NCBI GenBank assembly: GCA_030148165.1 | Contig: JASBTZ010000007.1 | Coordinates: 558,001 to 622,000, forward strand | Source: Bacteroidota bacterium | GTDB lineage: Bacteria; Bacteroidota; Bacteroidia; Flavobacteriales_D; Crocinitomicaceae | Length of the DNA stretch: 64,000 bases | Reading direction: 5' to 3' | Part shown: positions 45,476 through 55,537 of the stretch, piece after piece | Layout of the letters: each line of letters starts with the position of its first letter | How positions within the stretch are numbered: the first letter of the stretch is position 1 | Position numbers and translations under genes: made by a program | Notes under the pieces: generated by a model | Seen by the model: only the letters and a program-made list of their open reading frames with translations | Database searches by the model: none | What the model was told of the DNA's origin: nothing

Positions 45476-46300
45476 ATGGGTCTTAAAAAATTCAAGCCTA
45501 TAACTCCAGGGCAAAGACACAAAGTCAACAGTGACTATTCTGAAGTTACCGCTAAAGGTCCTGAAAAGAGCCTGGTAAAAGGAAAGAGTAAGTCTGGTGG
45601 ACGAAACAATGACGGTAGAATGACCATGCGTTATATTGGAGGTGGTCATAAGCAAAAATACCGTGCCATTGATTTTAAAAGAGAAAAGCACGATGTGCCT
45701 GCAACTGTTAAAGCGATCGAGTACGATCCGAACAGAACTGCACGAATTGCATTGTTGTACTATGCGGATGGTGAGAAGCGATATATCATCGCACCGGAAG
45801 GACTTAAAGTAGGAGATACGGTAGTGTCCGGAAGTAAAGCTACACCAAACGTAGGAAATGCGATGTTCCTTTCAGACATTCCAATGGGTACTGTAATTCA
45901 CAATATTGAATTAAAGCCTGGTAAAGGAGGTGCTATTGCACGTGGAGCTGGAACATATGCTCAATTGAACGCTCGTGAAGGTAAGTATGTTACTATCAAA
46001 ATGCCTTCAGGTGAAACTCGTATGATCCTGGCTAATTGCCTTGCAACAATTGGATCAGTTTCCAATTCTGAACACAACCTGGTTGTTTCAGGAAAAGCTG
46101 GTCGTTCAAGATGGTTAGGTAGAAGACCAAGAGTACGTGGTGTTGTTATGAACCCGGTAGATCACCCAATGGGTGGTGGTGAAGGAAAGAATTCCGGAGG
46201 TCACCCAAGATCTAGAAACGGAATGCCTGCTAAAGGGTACAAGACTCGTGCTAAGAAGAAGTATTCAGATAAGTTCATCATCGAAAGAAGAAAAAAATAA
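45476..46300 (+). CDS. rplB: 50S ribosomal protein L2
   Basis: Conserved 23S rRNA-binding protein needed for subunit joining and peptidyl transfer. The 274 residues carry [20 protein letters not shown], the [18 protein letters not shown] segment, and [19 protein letters not shown], which includes the conserved functional His. Length is normal. Confidence 0.98.
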   Translation: MGLKKFKPITPGQRHKVNSDYSEVTAKGPEKSLVKGKSKSGGRNNDGRMTMRYIGGGHKQKYRAIDFKREKHDVPATVKAIEYDPNRTARIALLYYADGEKRYIIAPEGLKVGDTVVSGSKATPNVGNAMFLSDIPMGTVIHNIELKPGKGGAIARGAGTYAQLNAREGKYVTIKMPSGETRMILANCLATIGSVSNSEHNLVVSGKAGRSRWLGRRPRVRGVVMNPVDHPMGGGEGKNSGGHPRSRNGMPAKGYKTRAKKKYSDKFIIERRKK

Positions 46301-46307
46301 TTAGGAT

Positions 46308-46586
46308 ATGAGTCGTTCGTTGAAAAAACCACCTTTTATTCATTACAAGTTAATGAAGCGCGTGGATGATGCACAGGCATCGGGAAGTAAATCTGTAATT
46401 AAAACCTGGTCAAGAGCGAGTACGATTACTCCCGACTTTGTAGGGTTGACTTTTGCAGTGCACAATGGAAATAAGTTTATACCAGTGTTCGTAACAGAAA
46501 ACATGGTAGGTCACAAGCTTGGTGAATTTGCACCGACACGTAACTTCCGTGGTCACGCTGGTGGTAAAAAAGATAAGAAAAGATAA
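46308..46586 (+). CDS. rpsS: 30S ribosomal protein S19
   Basis: Head protein contacting A-site tRNA and bridge B1a. The 92 residues hold [31 protein letters not shown] and [15 protein letters not shown]. Seven nucleotides after rplB. Confidence 0.98.
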   Translation: MSRSLKKPPFIHYKLMKRVDDAQASGSKSVIKTWSRASTITPDFVGLTFAVHNGNKFIPVFVTENMVGHKLGEFAPTRNFRGHAGGKKDKKR

Positions 46587-46597
46587 TTAGCAGAGTT

Positions 46598-46999
46598 ATG
46601 GGTGCTAGAAAAAGATTAAGAGCAGAAGCTAGAAAAGAAGCGAATAAGTCAATTGCGTTTGCAAAGTTGAACAATTCGCCGATTACTCCGAGAAAGATGA
46701 GATTGGTTGCAGATCTTGTAAGGGGAGTTGAAGTAAATAAAGCTCTAAACATATTGCAACATGATTCAAAAGACGCGTCTAAGAGTCTTGAAAAACTTCT
46801 ACGTTCTGCAATCGCTAACTGGGAACAGAAAAACGAGGACAAGAACATTGAAGAGGAGACACTTTTCGTAAAGTCGATCGAAGTTGGTAGTGCTGGAATG
46901 TTGAAGCGTATTCAGCCAGCTCCGCAAGGTCGTGCTCATAGAATCAGAAAGAGATCAAATCATGTAACGATCGTCGTAGACGGTAAAAACGAAGAATAA
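46598..46999 (+). CDS. rplV: 50S ribosomal protein L22
   Basis: Spans the large subunit; its hairpin reaches the exit tunnel. The 133 residues have [17 protein letters not shown] and the hairpin [22 protein letters not shown] (in part). The hairpin sequence looks like wild type with respect to known macrolide-resistance deletions. It follows rpsS by 11 nt. Confidence 0.97.
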   Translation: MGARKRLRAEARKEANKSIAFAKLNNSPITPRKMRLVADLVRGVEVNKALNILQHDSKDASKSLEKLLRSAIANWEQKNEDKNIEEETLFVKSIEVGSAGMLKRIQPAPQGRAHRIRKRSNHVTIVVDGKNEE

Positions 47000-47009
47000 A
47001 TTTAGATAA

Positions 47010-47717
47010 ATGGGACAAAAGACAAATCCAATAGGAAATAGATTAGGTTTCATCAAAGGATGGGATTCTAATTGGTATGGAGGAAGCGACTATAAAGATA
47101 AGATCGTTGAAGACGATAAGATCCGTCGTTACCTGAACGCTCGTTTATCTAGAGCAAGTATTGCCAAGATCATCATTGAAAGAACGTTAAAGTTGGTTAC
47201 CGTTACTATCCATACTGCACGTCCAGGGGTGATCATTGGTAAAGGTGGTCAGGAAGTCGATAAGCTGAAAGAAGAGCTAAAGAAGTTGACGAAGAAAGAG
47301 ATCCAGATCAACATATTCGAGGTAAAACGTCCTGAATTGGATGCTCGATTGGTTGCTGATGGTATCGCACGTCAGATCGAAGCTCGTATCTCTTTCCGTA
47401 GAGCGATCAAAATGGCTATCGCGAGTACAATGCGTATGGGAGCTGAAGGAATCAAAGTAAAGATTTCCGGACGTTTAAATGGCGCAGAGATGGCTCGTTC
47501 AGAGATGTACAAAGATGGACGTACGCCGTTACATACGTTCAGAGCTGACATTGACTATGCACTAGCTGAAGCGCATACGACTTACGGTCGTATCGGGATC
47601 AAGGTGTGGATCTGTAAAGGTGAAGTGTATGGTAAGCGTGATCTTTCTCCTAATGTAGGAGCTTCTTCTGGCAAAGGAGGAAGAAAACCAGGAGGAAAGA
47701 GAAGACCTAAGAAGTAA
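47010..47717 (+). CDS. rpsC: 30S ribosomal protein S3
   Basis: mRNA-entry protein with a KH domain and helicase function. The 235 residues begin [20 protein letters not shown] and include the [16 protein letters not shown] loop and [20 protein letters not shown] (all in part). A Lys/Arg/Gly-rich tail closes it. A 34-nt spacer with a small palindrome follows. Confidence 0.98.
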   Translation: MGQKTNPIGNRLGFIKGWDSNWYGGSDYKDKIVEDDKIRRYLNARLSRASIAKIIIERTLKLVTVTIHTARPGVIIGKGGQEVDKLKEELKKLTKKEIQINIFEVKRPELDARLVADGIARQIEARISFRRAIKMAIASTMRMGAEGIKVKISGRLNGAEMARSEMYKDGRTPLHTFRADIDYALAEAHTTYGRIGIKVWICKGEVYGKRDLSPNVGASSGKGGRKPGGKRRPKK

Positions 47718-47722
47718 AAATA

Positions 47723-47736
47723 TCTTCAATTGAAGA
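47723..47736 (+). other. Palindrome in the rpsC-rplP spacer
   Basis: TCTTCAATTGAAGA is a perfect 14-bp palindrome that could form a small hairpin between S3 and L16. It could be a weak RNA-processing or pausing site; short and AT-rich, so chance is possible. Confidence 0.3.
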
Positions 47737-47751
47737 CTAAATTTTAAAGAA

Positions 47752-48195
47752 ATGTTATCACCAAAAAGAACCAAATTTAGAAAAGCTCAGAAAGGCAGAA
47801 ACAGAGGTCTTGCTCACCGAGGAAGTACTATTGATTTCGGTACGTTTGCTTTGAAATCTTTGGAGCCAGGATGGCTGACTTCTCGTCAAATCGAAGCTGC
47901 ACGTATCGCTGTAACACGTTACATGAAGCGTGAAGGAAAGGTATGGATCCGAGTATTCCCGGACAAGCCGGTTACTTCGAAGCCAGCTGAGGTACGTATG
48001 GGTAAAGGTAAAGGTGCTCCAAGCCACTGGGTAGCAGTTGTAAGACCAGGTCGTATTTTGTTCGAAGCTGATGGAGTTGATCTTGAAACAGCGAAAGAAG
48101 CAATGCGTCTGGCTGCACAAAAATTACCGGTGAAATGTAAGTTCATTGTTCGCTATGATTATATGGCACAAGGAAAATTTGCAACTGGAAAATAA
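47752..48195 (+). CDS. rplP: 50S ribosomal protein L16
   Basis: Large-subunit protein near the A site and 5S rRNA. The 147 residues contain [37 protein letters not shown] and [19 protein letters not shown]. Confidence 0.98.
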   Translation: MLSPKRTKFRKAQKGRNRGLAHRGSTIDFGTFALKSLEPGWLTSRQIEAARIAVTRYMKREGKVWIRVFPDKPVTSKPAEVRMGKGKGAPSHWVAVVRPGRILFEADGVDLETAKEAMRLAAQKLPVKCKFIVRYDYMAQGKFATGK

Positions 48196-48202
48196 TTGAA
48201 TT

Positions 48203-48400
48203 ATGAAGCAGCAAGAGATCACAAAAATGTCAATTGAAGATTTGAAAGATCAAATCGCTAATACTTCTGAACAGTTGGCAAAAATGAAATTGGCGCACAA
48301 GGTGGCTCCAATGGAAAATCCGGTTCAGATACGAAATGTGCGTAGAACGATCGCCAGATTGAAAACTGAATTGAATAATCGTGAATTACAAGCACAATAG
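48203..48400 (+). CDS. rpmC: 50S ribosomal protein L29
   Basis: Two-helix protein at the exit site beside L23. The 65 residues begin MKQQEITKMSIEDLKDQI and end with the conserved PVQIRNVRRTIARLKTELNN. It starts 7 nt after rplP. Confidence 0.96.
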   Translation: MKQQEITKMSIEDLKDQIANTSEQLAKMKLAHKVAPMENPVQIRNVRRTIARLKTELNNRELQAQ

Positions 48401-48427
48401 CTTGACTAATTAGAAACTAAGCTTGAA

Positions 48428-48685
48428 ATGGAAAAGCGAAATTTAAGAAAAGAACGTATCGGGATCGTAACCAGCGACAAAATGCAGAAATCAATTGTGG
48501 TGACTGTTGAGCGTCGAGTGAAGCATCCTATGTATGGTAAGTTCGTTAAGAAGTCTACTAAGTTCGTCGCGCATGATGAAAATGATGATTGCAATATCGG
48601 CGATAAAGTAAAAATCATGGAAACTCGACCAATGTCGAAATCCAAGAATTGGAGATTAGTAGAAATTATAGAACGAGCTAAATAA
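48428..48685 (+). CDS. rpsQ: 30S ribosomal protein S17
   Basis: Primary 16S rRNA 5'-domain binder. The 85 residues show [22 protein letters not shown] (in part), [13 protein letters not shown] and [20 protein letters not shown]. Confidence 0.97.
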   Translation: MEKRNLRKERIGIVTSDKMQKSIVVTVERRVKHPMYGKFVKKSTKFVAHDENDDCNIGDKVKIMETRPMSKSKNWRLVEIIERAK

Positions 48686-48694
48686 TTTTTAGTA

Positions 48695-49063
48695 ATGATA
48701 CAGAGTGAATCAAGACTTAAGGTAGCAGATAACTCCGGAGCAAAGGAGGTGTTGTGTATCCGCGTACTAGGTGGTACGAAGAGACGCTATGCTTCGATCG
48801 GAGATAAGATCGTAGTTACTGTTAAGAGTGCAATGCCCTCTGGAGCTGTCAAAAAAGGATCAGTTGCCACGGCTGTAGTAGTTAGAACAAAGAAAGAAGT
48901 ACGTCGTCCAGACGGTTCTTACATTCGTTTTGATGATAATGCTTGCGTTCTATTGAACCAGGCAGGCGAGATGAGAGGAACACGTATTTTCGGACCGGTT
49001 GCTCGAGAGCTGAGAGATAACGATTTTATGAAGATCGTATCACTTGCTCCTGAGGTACTTTAA
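48695..49063 (+). CDS. rplN: 50S ribosomal protein L14
   Basis: Subunit-interface protein at bridge B8. The 122 residues begin [20 protein letters not shown] and include [18 protein letters not shown] and [14 protein letters not shown]. Confidence 0.98.
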   Translation: MIQSESRLKVADNSGAKEVLCIRVLGGTKRRYASIGDKIVVTVKSAMPSGAVKKGSVATAVVVRTKKEVRRPDGSYIRFDDNACVLLNQAGEMRGTRIFGPVARELRDNDFMKIVSLAPEVL

Positions 49064-49068
49064 AATGA

Positions 49069-49395
49069 ATGGAAGTTATGCAACAGAAATTACACATTAA
49101 AGTAGGAGACACCGTGAAGGTAATCACTGGTGAATCGAACGGTCAGGAAGGTAAAGTCCTTTCTGTCGATAGAAAGAAAATGAGAGCATTGGTTGAAGGT
49201 GTTAACATCGTTAAGAAACACAATAAGCCAAGTGCTTCAGATCCACAAGGTGGAATCGTTGAGAGGGAAGCTTCGATACACGTTTCAAACCTTATGATTG
49301 TTCACAAAGGTGAGGCGACTCGAATTGGTCGTAAACCGAACAAGGATGGAAAATTAGTACGTTATTCAAAAAAGTCAGGGGAGGAGATTAAGTAA
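49069..49395 (+). CDS. rplX: 50S ribosomal protein L24
   Basis: Assembly initiator protein with a KOW motif ([20 protein letters not shown]). The 108 residues include [20 protein letters not shown] and the [10 protein letters not shown] segment. Two in-frame starts, 49069 and 49078, differ by three residues; neither has a decisive ribosome-binding site. The stop overlaps the rplE start by one base. Confidence 0.96.
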   Translation: MEVMQQKLHIKVGDTVKVITGESNGQEGKVLSVDRKKMRALVEGVNIVKKHNKPSASDPQGGIVEREASIHVSNLMIVHKGEATRIGRKPNKDGKLVRYSKKSGEEIK

Positions 49396-49943
49396 TGAGT
49401 TATACACCAAGACTTCGAGAAAAGTATAGTGCGGAGATCATTCCGGCACTTACTGAAAAGTTTGGGTACAAGTCCAAGATGGAAGTACCAAAGCTTACAA
49501 AGATTGTAATTAGCCAGGGTATCGGAGATGCCGTAGCTGACAAGAAGCTAGTCGATAATGCAGTGGAAGATCTTTCGCGCATTGCAGGTCAGCGAGCTGT
49601 TGCTACCATTTCTAAGAAAGACATCTCAAACTTCAAATTGAGAAAAGGGATGCCGATCGGTACGAAGGTAACATTAAGGGGAGACCGCATGTTTGAGTTC
49701 TTAGATAGATTGCTATCTATTGCGCTTCCAAGAACAAGAGACTTCAGAGGAATTAATCCGAAAGGTTTCGATGGAAGAGGAAACTTCAACATGGGTGTGA
49801 AAGAACACATCATTTTCCCTGAAATTGATATTGATAAAGTGAATCGCATTATGGGTATGGACATCACACTTGTAACAACAGCAAATAGTGATGACGAAGG
49901 CAGAGCCTTGCTCGATGCATTTGGATTCCCATTCAAAAAATAA
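49395..49943 (+). CDS. rplE: 50S ribosomal protein L5
   Basis: Binds 5S rRNA and contacts P-site tRNA. The 182 residues have [36 protein letters not shown], and [19 protein letters not shown]. Begins on the last base of rplX. Confidence 0.98.
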   Translation: MSYTPRLREKYSAEIIPALTEKFGYKSKMEVPKLTKIVISQGIGDAVADKKLVDNAVEDLSRIAGQRAVATISKKDISNFKLRKGMPIGTKVTLRGDRMFEFLDRLLSIALPRTRDFRGINPKGFDGRGNFNMGVKEHIIFPEIDIDKVNRIMGMDITLVTTANSDDEGRALLDAFGFPFKK

Positions 49944-49949
49944 AAAGAA

Positions 49950-50264
49950 ATGGCAAAAGAATCAATGAAAGCGCGTGAGCGCAAAAGAGAAAAACTAGCA
50001 GCCCGTTATGCAGAAAGGCGTGCTGAGTTGACGAAGATTTTGAAATCGTCTGACGACTCAGAAGAAATGCAGGAAGCAAAGTGGGAAGCTATGATGAAGC
50101 TTCAGAAACTTCCGGCAAACTCATCTAAAGTGAGAGTTCACAACAGATGTGGTTTAACTGGTAGACCAAGAGGGTACATGCGTCAGTTTGGTATTTCAAG
50201 GGTGACATTCCGAGAAATGGCATTGGACGGAAAGATCCCGGGTGTTAAAAAAGCAAGTTGGTAA
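49950..50264 (+). CDS. rpsN: 30S ribosomal protein S14 (zinc-free form)
   Basis: Head-assembly protein. The 104-residue sequence ends with the conserved [20 protein letters not shown] and [11 protein letters not shown]. It lacks the CxxC...CxxC zinc knuckle of the short S14 form, so it is the zinc-independent long type; slightly longer than the ~89 residues usual for Bacteroidota because of an acidic helical stretch [16 protein letters not shown] 61-nt structured spacer follows. Confidence 0.97.
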   Translation: MAKESMKARERKREKLAARYAERRAELTKILKSSDDSEEMQEAKWEAMMKLQKLPANSSKVRVHNRCGLTGRPRGYMRQFGISRVTFREMALDGKIPGVKKASW

Positions 50265-50282
50265 AATTATAAACTGGTCTCA

Positions 50283-50306
50283 GGTTCAATAAGTGTATTG
50301 AAAACC
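50283..50306 (+). promoter_or_regulatory. Hairpin in the rpsN-rpsH spacer
   Basis: TTCAATA-AGTG-TATTGAA is a perfect 7-bp stem at 50285-50302; flanking GG and CC extend it across a two-A bulge. It lies 20 nt before rpsH (S8). S8 is the known repressor of the spc operon in E. coli, so an S8-binding leader is possible; that is inference. Confidence 0.5.
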
Positions 50307-50325
50307 GTTACCGCAATTTTTAAAT

Positions 50326-50724
50326 ATGAATACAGATCCAATAGCAGATTATCTTACTCGAATTCGTAACGCGAGTTCAGCTAGGAAGAAGATCGTTGAG
50401 ATCCCGGGTTCGAATGTGAAAAGAGCAATGACTCAAATTCTTTTCGATCAGGGTTATATCACCGATTTCAAATTCGAGGATGATAACAAACAAGGAAAGA
50501 TCAAGATCGCGTTGAAATACAATGATTCAACGAAATTACCTGCAATTACAAAATTGCAACGTATATCAAGCCCTGGTTTGAGAAAGTATACCAGTGCTTC
50601 AGATATGCCACGTGTATTGAATGGTCTTGGAATAGCTATCGTGTCAACATCTAAAGGTGTTGTCACAGGTAAACAAGCACAAAAAGAAAACGTAGGAGGA
50701 GAAATTCTTTGCTACGTGTATTAA
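50326..50724 (+). CDS. rpsH: 30S ribosomal protein S8
   Basis: Central-domain 16S rRNA binder and, in E. coli, the spc operon repressor. The 132 residues start MNTDPIADYLTRIRNASSA and end with LGIAIVSTSKGVVTGKQAQK and GGEILCYVY. Confidence 0.98.
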   Translation: MNTDPIADYLTRIRNASSARKKIVEIPGSNVKRAMTQILFDQGYITDFKFEDDNKQGKIKIALKYNDSTKLPAITKLQRISSPGLRKYTSASDMPRVLNGLGIAIVSTSKGVVTGKQAQKENVGGEILCYVY

Positions 50725-50746
50725 AACTTATAATAAGTAGAGTAAA

Positions 50747-51304
50747 ATGTCAAGGATAGGTAAATCCCCAGTAACAATCCCGAGTGGAGTAGAAGTGAAA
50801 GTTGACGGTAACGTAGTTACTGTTAAAGGTCCGAAGGGTGAGCTTACACAAGAATTGGATTCTTGTGTTGAGATGAACATCGATGGAGACACAATAACTT
50901 TCACCCGCGAATCAGATGCACCGGATCATCGCTCTAAGCATGGTCTGTACCGTTCACTAGTGAACAATATGGTAATTGGTGTTTCGGAAGGGTTCAAGAA
51001 GGAATTGGAAGTGGTAGGTGTAGGATTCCGTGCAAACACTCAAGGCCAGCGCCTTGAACTTGCACTTGGTTATTCACACCCCGTTGTAATCGAATTCCCT
51101 TCAGAAATTAAGGTATCTACTGTGTCAGAAAAAGGACAGGCGCCAGTTGTAACATTGGAGTCACACGACAAACAACTTGTCGGTCAGGCAGCTGCCAAAA
51201 TTCGTTCCCTAAGAAAACCAGAACCATATAAAGGTAAAGGAATCAGATTCAAAGGTGAGCAAATTAGAAGAAAGGCTGGTAAATCAGCTGCAGCAGCTAA
51301 ATAA
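50747..51304 (+). CDS. rplF: 50S ribosomal protein L6
   Basis: Large-subunit protein near the GTPase centre. The 185 residues hold MSRIGKSPVTIPSGVEVKVD and the C-terminal KPEPYKGKGIRFKGEQIRRK motif. Confidence 0.98.
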   Translation: MSRIGKSPVTIPSGVEVKVDGNVVTVKGPKGELTQELDSCVEMNIDGDTITFTRESDAPDHRSKHGLYRSLVNNMVIGVSEGFKKELEVVGVGFRANTQGQRLELALGYSHPVVIEFPSEIKVSTVSEKGQAPVVTLESHDKQLVGQAAAKIRSLRKPEPYKGKGIRFKGEQIRRKAGKSAAAAK

Positions 51305-51323
51305 TCATTAGATATCAAAAGTT

Positions 51324-51677
51324 ATGGCATTTAGTAAATTAAAAAGAAGAGCAAAGATCAAAAGAAGAATCCGTAAGAACATTACCGGAACTTCAAGTAC
51401 ACCTCGTTTGTCTGTTTACAGAAGTAACAAACAGATCTATGCGCAGCTAATCGATGATTCTACAGGAACAACTATTGCTTCTGCGGGAACATTAAACAAT
51501 AAAGCTGCAACGAAAGGAACAAAGATCGAGCAAGCAGCGGTTATCGGTAAAGAGATCGCTGAAAAAGCAAAAAAGGCCGGAATCGAATCAGTTGTTTTTG
51601 ACAGAAACGGTTATTTGTATCACGGTAGAGTTAAATCACTAGCTGACTCAGCAAGAGAAGGCGGACTAAAATTTTAA
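51324..51677 (+). CDS. rplR: 50S ribosomal protein L18
   Basis: 5S rRNA-binding protein of the central protuberance. The 117 residues contain [20 protein letters not shown], the [20 protein letters not shown] segment and a basic N-terminus. It follows rplF by 19 nt. Confidence 0.97.
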   Translation: MAFSKLKRRAKIKRRIRKNITGTSSTPRLSVYRSNKQIYAQLIDDSTGTTIASAGTLNNKAATKGTKIEQAAVIGKEIAEKAKKAGIESVVFDRNGYLYHGRVKSLADSAREGGLKF

Positions 51678-51679
51678 TA

Positions 51680-52195
51680 ATGGCACAAGAAGTAAAAAGA
51701 GTAAAATCTGCAGATATCGAGCTTAAAGACAAGCTTGTTGCCGTAAACCGAGTAACGAAGGTTACTAAAGGTGGACGTACATTCAGCTTCTCCGCTATTG
51801 TTGTAGTTGGTGATGAAAACGGAATCGTAGGTCACGGTTTAGGAAAAGCAAAAGAAGTAACGGAGGCTATATCGAAAGGAATCGATGACGCGAAGAAGAA
51901 TTTGATTCGTGTTCCGATCCTTCACGGTACTGTACCTCACGTACAGAAAGGTAAATTCAGTGGAGCTAGAGTTTTGTTGCGTCCTGCTTCTGAAGGTACA
52001 GGAGTTATCGCCGGTGGTGCGATGCGTGCTGTATTGGAGAGTGTAGGTGTACATAATGTACTGGCAAAATCTCAAGGATCGTCTAACCCTCACAATGTGG
52101 TTAAAGCAACGATCGACGCACTTTCTCAAATGAGAGATGCAGTTGCAGTTGCTAAGCAAAGAGGAGTGACTCTTGAACAAGTGTTTAACGGTTAA
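51680..52195 (+). CDS. rpsE: 30S ribosomal protein S5
   Basis: Decoding-fidelity protein at the mRNA entry channel. The 171 residues have [40 protein letters not shown] and the [20 protein letters not shown] loop. Spectinomycin-site residues near VTKGGR look wild type. Confidence 0.98.
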   Translation: MAQEVKRVKSADIELKDKLVAVNRVTKVTKGGRTFSFSAIVVVGDENGIVGHGLGKAKEVTEAISKGIDDAKKNLIRVPILHGTVPHVQKGKFSGARVLLRPASEGTGVIAGGAMRAVLESVGVHNVLAKSQGSSNPHNVVKATIDALSQMRDAVAVAKQRGVTLEQVFNG

Positions 52196-52206
52196 AAAGA
52201 GGAATC

Positions 52207-52383
52207 ATGGCGAAAATTAAGATTAAGCAAGTAAGAAGTGCGATCAATCGTACTGCGCGTCAAAAGGCGACTATCAAAGCTCTAGGGTTATCGAAGTTGA
52301 ATCAGACAGTAGAACACGAAGCAACTCCGCAAATCCTCGGTATGGTTAAAAAAGTTCAGCACCTGGTTGAGGTTGTTGAATAA
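52207..52383 (+). CDS. rpmD: 50S ribosomal protein L30
   Basis: A 58-residue large-subunit protein: MAKIKIKQVRSAINRTARQK, then TIKALGLSKLNQTVEHEATP and GMVKKVQHLVEVVE. Length and order (between S5 and L15) are as expected. Confidence 0.96.
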   Translation: MAKIKIKQVRSAINRTARQKATIKALGLSKLNQTVEHEATPQILGMVKKVQHLVEVVE

Positions 52384-52403
52384 ACATTTAAAAGCGAGAA
52401 GAA

Positions 52404-52850
52404 ATGAATTTACATAATTTAACTCCTGCAAAAGGATCAACTAAAAACAGAAAGCGAATCGCTCGTGGCCAGGGATCTGGTCGTGGTGGAACCTCTACGC
52501 GTGGACACAAAGGAGCGAAATCAAGATCTGGATATTCAAAGAAAGTTGGATTTGAAGGTGGTCAAATGCCGCTTCAAAGACGTGTTCCTAAATTCGGATT
52601 TAAAAACATCAATCGCGTTGAATACAAGGCGATCAATTTGGATATTATTCAATCATTGATCGATCGTAAAAAGGTGAAGGAAATTACTCCTGAGATCCTT
52701 AAAGAAAACGGTCTTGTAGGAAATAACGAATTGGTTAAGATTTTAGGAAGAGGCGAATTAAACAAAAAGATTAATGTTTCGGCTCACAAGTTTTCGGCTA
52801 CCGCTAAGGCAGCAATCGAGGAACAAGGTGGGAATTGTACAGAAATCTAG
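52404..52850 (+). CDS. rplO: 50S ribosomal protein L15
   Basis: Late assembly protein. The 148 residues begin MNLHNLTPAKGSTKNRKRIA, with the glycine-rich RGQGSGRGGTSTRGHKGAKS loop and GFEGGQMPLQRRVPKFGF. secY starts 25 nt later. Confidence 0.98.
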   Translation: MNLHNLTPAKGSTKNRKRIARGQGSGRGGTSTRGHKGAKSRSGYSKKVGFEGGQMPLQRRVPKFGFKNINRVEYKAINLDIIQSLIDRKKVKEITPEILKENGLVGNNELVKILGRGELNKKINVSAHKFSATAKAAIEEQGGNCTEI

Positions 52851-52875
52851 TTAACTTTGCCAACATTTTTGACGA

Positions 52876-54210
52876 ATGAAGAAATTTATTGAAAATATAA
52901 AGAACATCTGGAAGGTCGAAGAGCTTCGCAAAAGGATCATTTTGACCCTTAGCCTGATCTTGATCTACAGAATTGGTTCCTTTATTATTCTGCCAGGTGT
53001 AGATTACACCGCATTGGTTAGAGCGCAGGAGAGTGGTGATCAAAATATGTTGGAGACACTTCTTTCTTTGTTCTCCGGTGGTGGGTTTACAAATGCATCA
53101 ATAATGGCCTTGGGTATAATGCCTTATATCTCGGCATCCATTATTATGCAGTTACTAGGAATGGCTGTACCTGCAGTTCAGAAATTGCAGCAGGAAGGTG
53201 AATCCGGTCGTAAGCAGATTAATAACTACACAAGAATTCTAACGATCATTATCTGTGCGTTGCAGGCACCAAGCTACCTGGCTCTTTATGTAGAGAGTAA
53301 AGGGGCATTACCTGCTGACGCTGGTACTTTATGGTGGGCGCAATCAATTATTGTCATGGTGGCAGGAGCAATGTTTGCAGTTTGGCTGGGTGAGCGTATT
53401 ACAGACAAGGGCGTAGGAAACGGGATATCATTATTGATTACCGTAGGAATTCTTGCTCGTCTTCCTGAAGCATTTATGGCTGAATTCAGCTTCTCTGCAC
53501 AAACAGGTAATTTGATCAAGATCGTTCTTGAGATCTTCATGTTCATGGTGGTTGTACTGGGAACAGTATTAATTGTGCAGGGAGTCAGGAAGGTGCCTCT
53601 AAATACGGCCAAGCGAGTTGTTGGTGGAAGAAATGCAACCGAACAAGGTGCGAGAAGCTATCTTCCAATTAAAGTGAATGCATCAGGTGTAATGCCGATC
53701 ATTTTCGCTCAGGCTATTATGACGGTTCCGATCATGATTTTTACCGGGAGTGAAGGTGGTTTTATGGCTAATGTCTTTGGAGACATCTACGGCTTTGGAT
53801 ATAACATAGCACTTGCCTTGTTGATTATCATATTTACGTATTTCTATACGGCGATTATGATCAATCCTCGTAAGATAGCAGATGACCTGAAGAGAAGTGG
53901 CGGATTTATTCCTGGCATAAGACCAGGCGAAGATACGGCGAATTACATCGATTCACTTGTTTCGAGAATTACCTTTCCAGGATCACTTTTCCTTGCATTC
54001 GTTGCGATTATTCCGGCGATAGCAAAACTAGCGGGAGTGAACGATGCGTTCGCAATGTTCTTCGGAGGCACATCACTATTGATTATGGTTGGTGTTGTTC
54101 TGGATACACTTCAGCAGATAGAATCGTACCTGTTAAATCGTCACATGGATGGATTAATGGAAGGTACAAGAGTGAAAGGAAGAAGAACTCAGGAATTATC
54201 AGGAATGTAA
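52876..54210 (+). CDS. secY: Preprotein translocase subunit SecY
   Basis: Pore-forming subunit of the Sec translocon. The 444 residues have ten hydrophobic spans; landmarks are [55 protein letters not shown], the cytoplasmic loop [20 protein letters not shown] and a basic C-terminus [10 protein letters not shown]. It sits in the normal spc position; adk and map are missing between it and infA. Confidence 0.98.
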   Translation: MKKFIENIKNIWKVEELRKRIILTLSLILIYRIGSFIILPGVDYTALVRAQESGDQNMLETLLSLFSGGGFTNASIMALGIMPYISASIIMQLLGMAVPAVQKLQQEGESGRKQINNYTRILTIIICALQAPSYLALYVESKGALPADAGTLWWAQSIIVMVAGAMFAVWLGERITDKGVGNGISLLITVGILARLPEAFMAEFSFSAQTGNLIKIVLEIFMFMVVVLGTVLIVQGVRKVPLNTAKRVVGGRNATEQGARSYLPIKVNASGVMPIIFAQAIMTVPIMIFTGSEGGFMANVFGDIYGFGYNIALALLIIIFTYFYTAIMINPRKIADDLKRSGGFIPGIRPGEDTANYIDSLVSRITFPGSLFLAFVAIIPAIAKLAGVNDAFAMFFGGTSLLIMVGVVLDTLQQIESYLLNRHMDGLMEGTRVKGRRTQELSGM

Positions 54211-54214
54211 TTAT

Positions 54215-54433
54215 ATGGCTAAACAAGCATCAATAGAACAAGACGGCACGATCATCGAAGCATTATCCAACGCAATGTTTAGAGTTGAGTTGGAAAATGG
54301 ACACGTGATCACAGCTCATATCTCCGGAAAGATGAGGATGTATTACATCAAAATTCTACCGGGAGATAAAGTGAAAGTTGAAATGTCGCCTTATGATTTA
54401 ACAAAAGGAAGAATAACATTTAGATACAAATAG
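54215..54433 (+). CDS. infA: Translation initiation factor IF-1
   Basis: Small OB-fold factor that blocks the A site during initiation. The 72 residues show [35 protein letters not shown] and [12 protein letters not shown]. It lies 4 nt after secY. Confidence 0.98.
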   Translation: MAKQASIEQDGTIIEALSNAMFRVELENGHVITAHISGKMRMYYIKILPGDKVKVEMSPYDLTKGRITFRYK

Positions 54434-54453
54434 AAGCTTAGATCGGGGGAGAA

Positions 54454-54486
54454 CTCATCTCAGAAGTAATTCTTCGGAAGGGTGAG
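54454..54486 (+). promoter_or_regulatory. Hairpin in the infA-rpmJ spacer
   Basis: An outer stem CTCATC / GGTGAG (one T-G pair) encloses an inner GAAG-TAATT-CTTC hairpin. It occupies the middle of a 99-nt non-coding spacer, far longer than most spacers of this operon. Confidence 0.5.
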
Positions 54487-54532
54487 AACAAACCCACCAA
54501 AGATCAAAAGTGGACGACTAAAGAACAAAAAG

Positions 54533-54649
54533 ATGAAAGTAAGAGCATCAGTAAAAAAACGATCAGCAGATTGCAAAATCGTAAAAAGAAAAGGAAGGGT
54601 TTACGTGATAAACAAAAAGAACCCAAAGTTTAAACAAAGACAAGGGTAA
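54533..54649 (+). CDS. rpmJ: 50S ribosomal protein L36 (zinc-free form)
   Basis: A 38-residue protein: [20 protein letters not shown], then a [18 protein letters not shown] end. The zinc ligands of the C+ form are mostly missing: Cys14 remains but position 11 is Ser and there is no third Cys, so it is the zinc-independent form. It ends 10 nt before rpsM. Confidence 0.97.
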   Translation: MKVRASVKKRSADCKIVKRKGRVYVINKKNPKFKQRQG

Positions 54650-54659
54650 AAATTAAAGT

Positions 54660-55025
54660 ATGGCACGTATAGCAGGTATAGATTTACCAAAGAACAAAAG
54701 AGGTGTAATCGGATTGACGTACATCTATGGTATCGGAAGAAGTACAGCTAAGAAGATCTTAGATTCTGCCGGTGTTGATGAAAACATCAAGGTGCAGGAT
54801 TGGGATGATAATCAGTTGTCAGCGATTCGTAACCAAATGAATGACATCAAGGTGGAAGGTGCACTTCGTTCAGAAGTACAACTTAACATCAAACGATTGA
54901 TGGATATTGGTTGCAACAGAGGTATTCGCCACAGATCTGGTCTTCCACTTAGAGGACAAAGAACTAAGAACAACTCTCGTACAAGAAAAGGTAGAAGAAA
55001 AACTGTTGCTAACAAGAAGAAATAA
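54660..55025 (+). CDS. rpsM: 30S ribosomal protein S13
   Basis: Head protein in bridges B1a/B1b and P-site tRNA contact. The 121 residues contain [31 protein letters not shown], and [20 protein letters not shown] in the basic tail. Confidence 0.98.
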   Translation: MARIAGIDLPKNKRGVIGLTYIYGIGRSTAKKILDSAGVDENIKVQDWDDNQLSAIRNQMNDIKVEGALRSEVQLNIKRLMDIGCNRGIRHRSGLPLRGQRTKNNSRTRKGRRKTVANKKK

Positions 55026-55062
55026 TTGTTAGTCAACTTGGACAATAAATAATAAAGAAAGA

Positions 55063-55446
55063 ATGGCAAAGTCTGCAAAAAAGAAGAAGAAAGTTAAAGT
55101 AGATGCTATTGGTGAAGCGCACATTAAAGCTACCTTCAACAATATCATTATTTCTTTGACTAACAACTCAGGTCAAGTAATATCTTGGGCCTCAGCTGGA
55201 AAGATGGGCTTCAGAGGTTCGAAAAAGAACACACCGTATGCTGCACAAGTTGCGGCTGAAGATGCGGCTCGTGAAGCACATGACTTCGGATTACGTAAAG
55301 TAAAAGTGTACGTTAAAGGGCCTGGAGCGGGTAGAGAATCTGCGATCAGAACACTTCATAACACGGGAATTGAAGTAACAGAAATCATTGATGTTACTCC
55401 ATTACCGCACAATGGATGTCGTCCACCGAAAAGAAGAAGAGTATAA
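55063..55446 (+). CDS. rpsK: 30S ribosomal protein S11
   Basis: Platform protein at the E site. The 127 residues have a Lys-rich N-terminus, [34 protein letters not shown] and the end [19 protein letters not shown] 91-nt structured spacer separates it from rpsD. Confidence 0.98.
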   Translation: MAKSAKKKKKVKVDAIGEAHIKATFNNIIISLTNNSGQVISWASAGKMGFRGSKKNTPYAAQVAAEDAAREAHDFGLRKVKVYVKGPGAGRESAIRTLHNTGIEVTEIIDVTPLPHNGCRPPKRRRV

Positions 55447-55469
55447 TTTATATTTAATAACAAAGGGTG

Positions 55470-55520
55470 GCTGTTCACACAGCAAGATCATCGAAGGATA
55501 AGCCTTAATTCATGATCGCT
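55470..55520 (+). promoter_or_regulatory. Two-hairpin structure in the rpsK-rpsD spacer
   Basis: Hairpin 1: GCTGT-TCAC-ACAGC (55470-55483). Hairpin 2: GATCAT / ATGATC (55486-55491 and 55512-55517) enclosing AAGG-ATAAG-CCTT. Together they fill most of the 91-nt leader in front of rpsD (S4), the usual repressor of the alpha operon, so they are a good candidate for an S4-binding site. The S4 link is inference. Confidence 0.55.
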
Positions 55521-55537
55521 CTTAAATAAAAAGAAAA

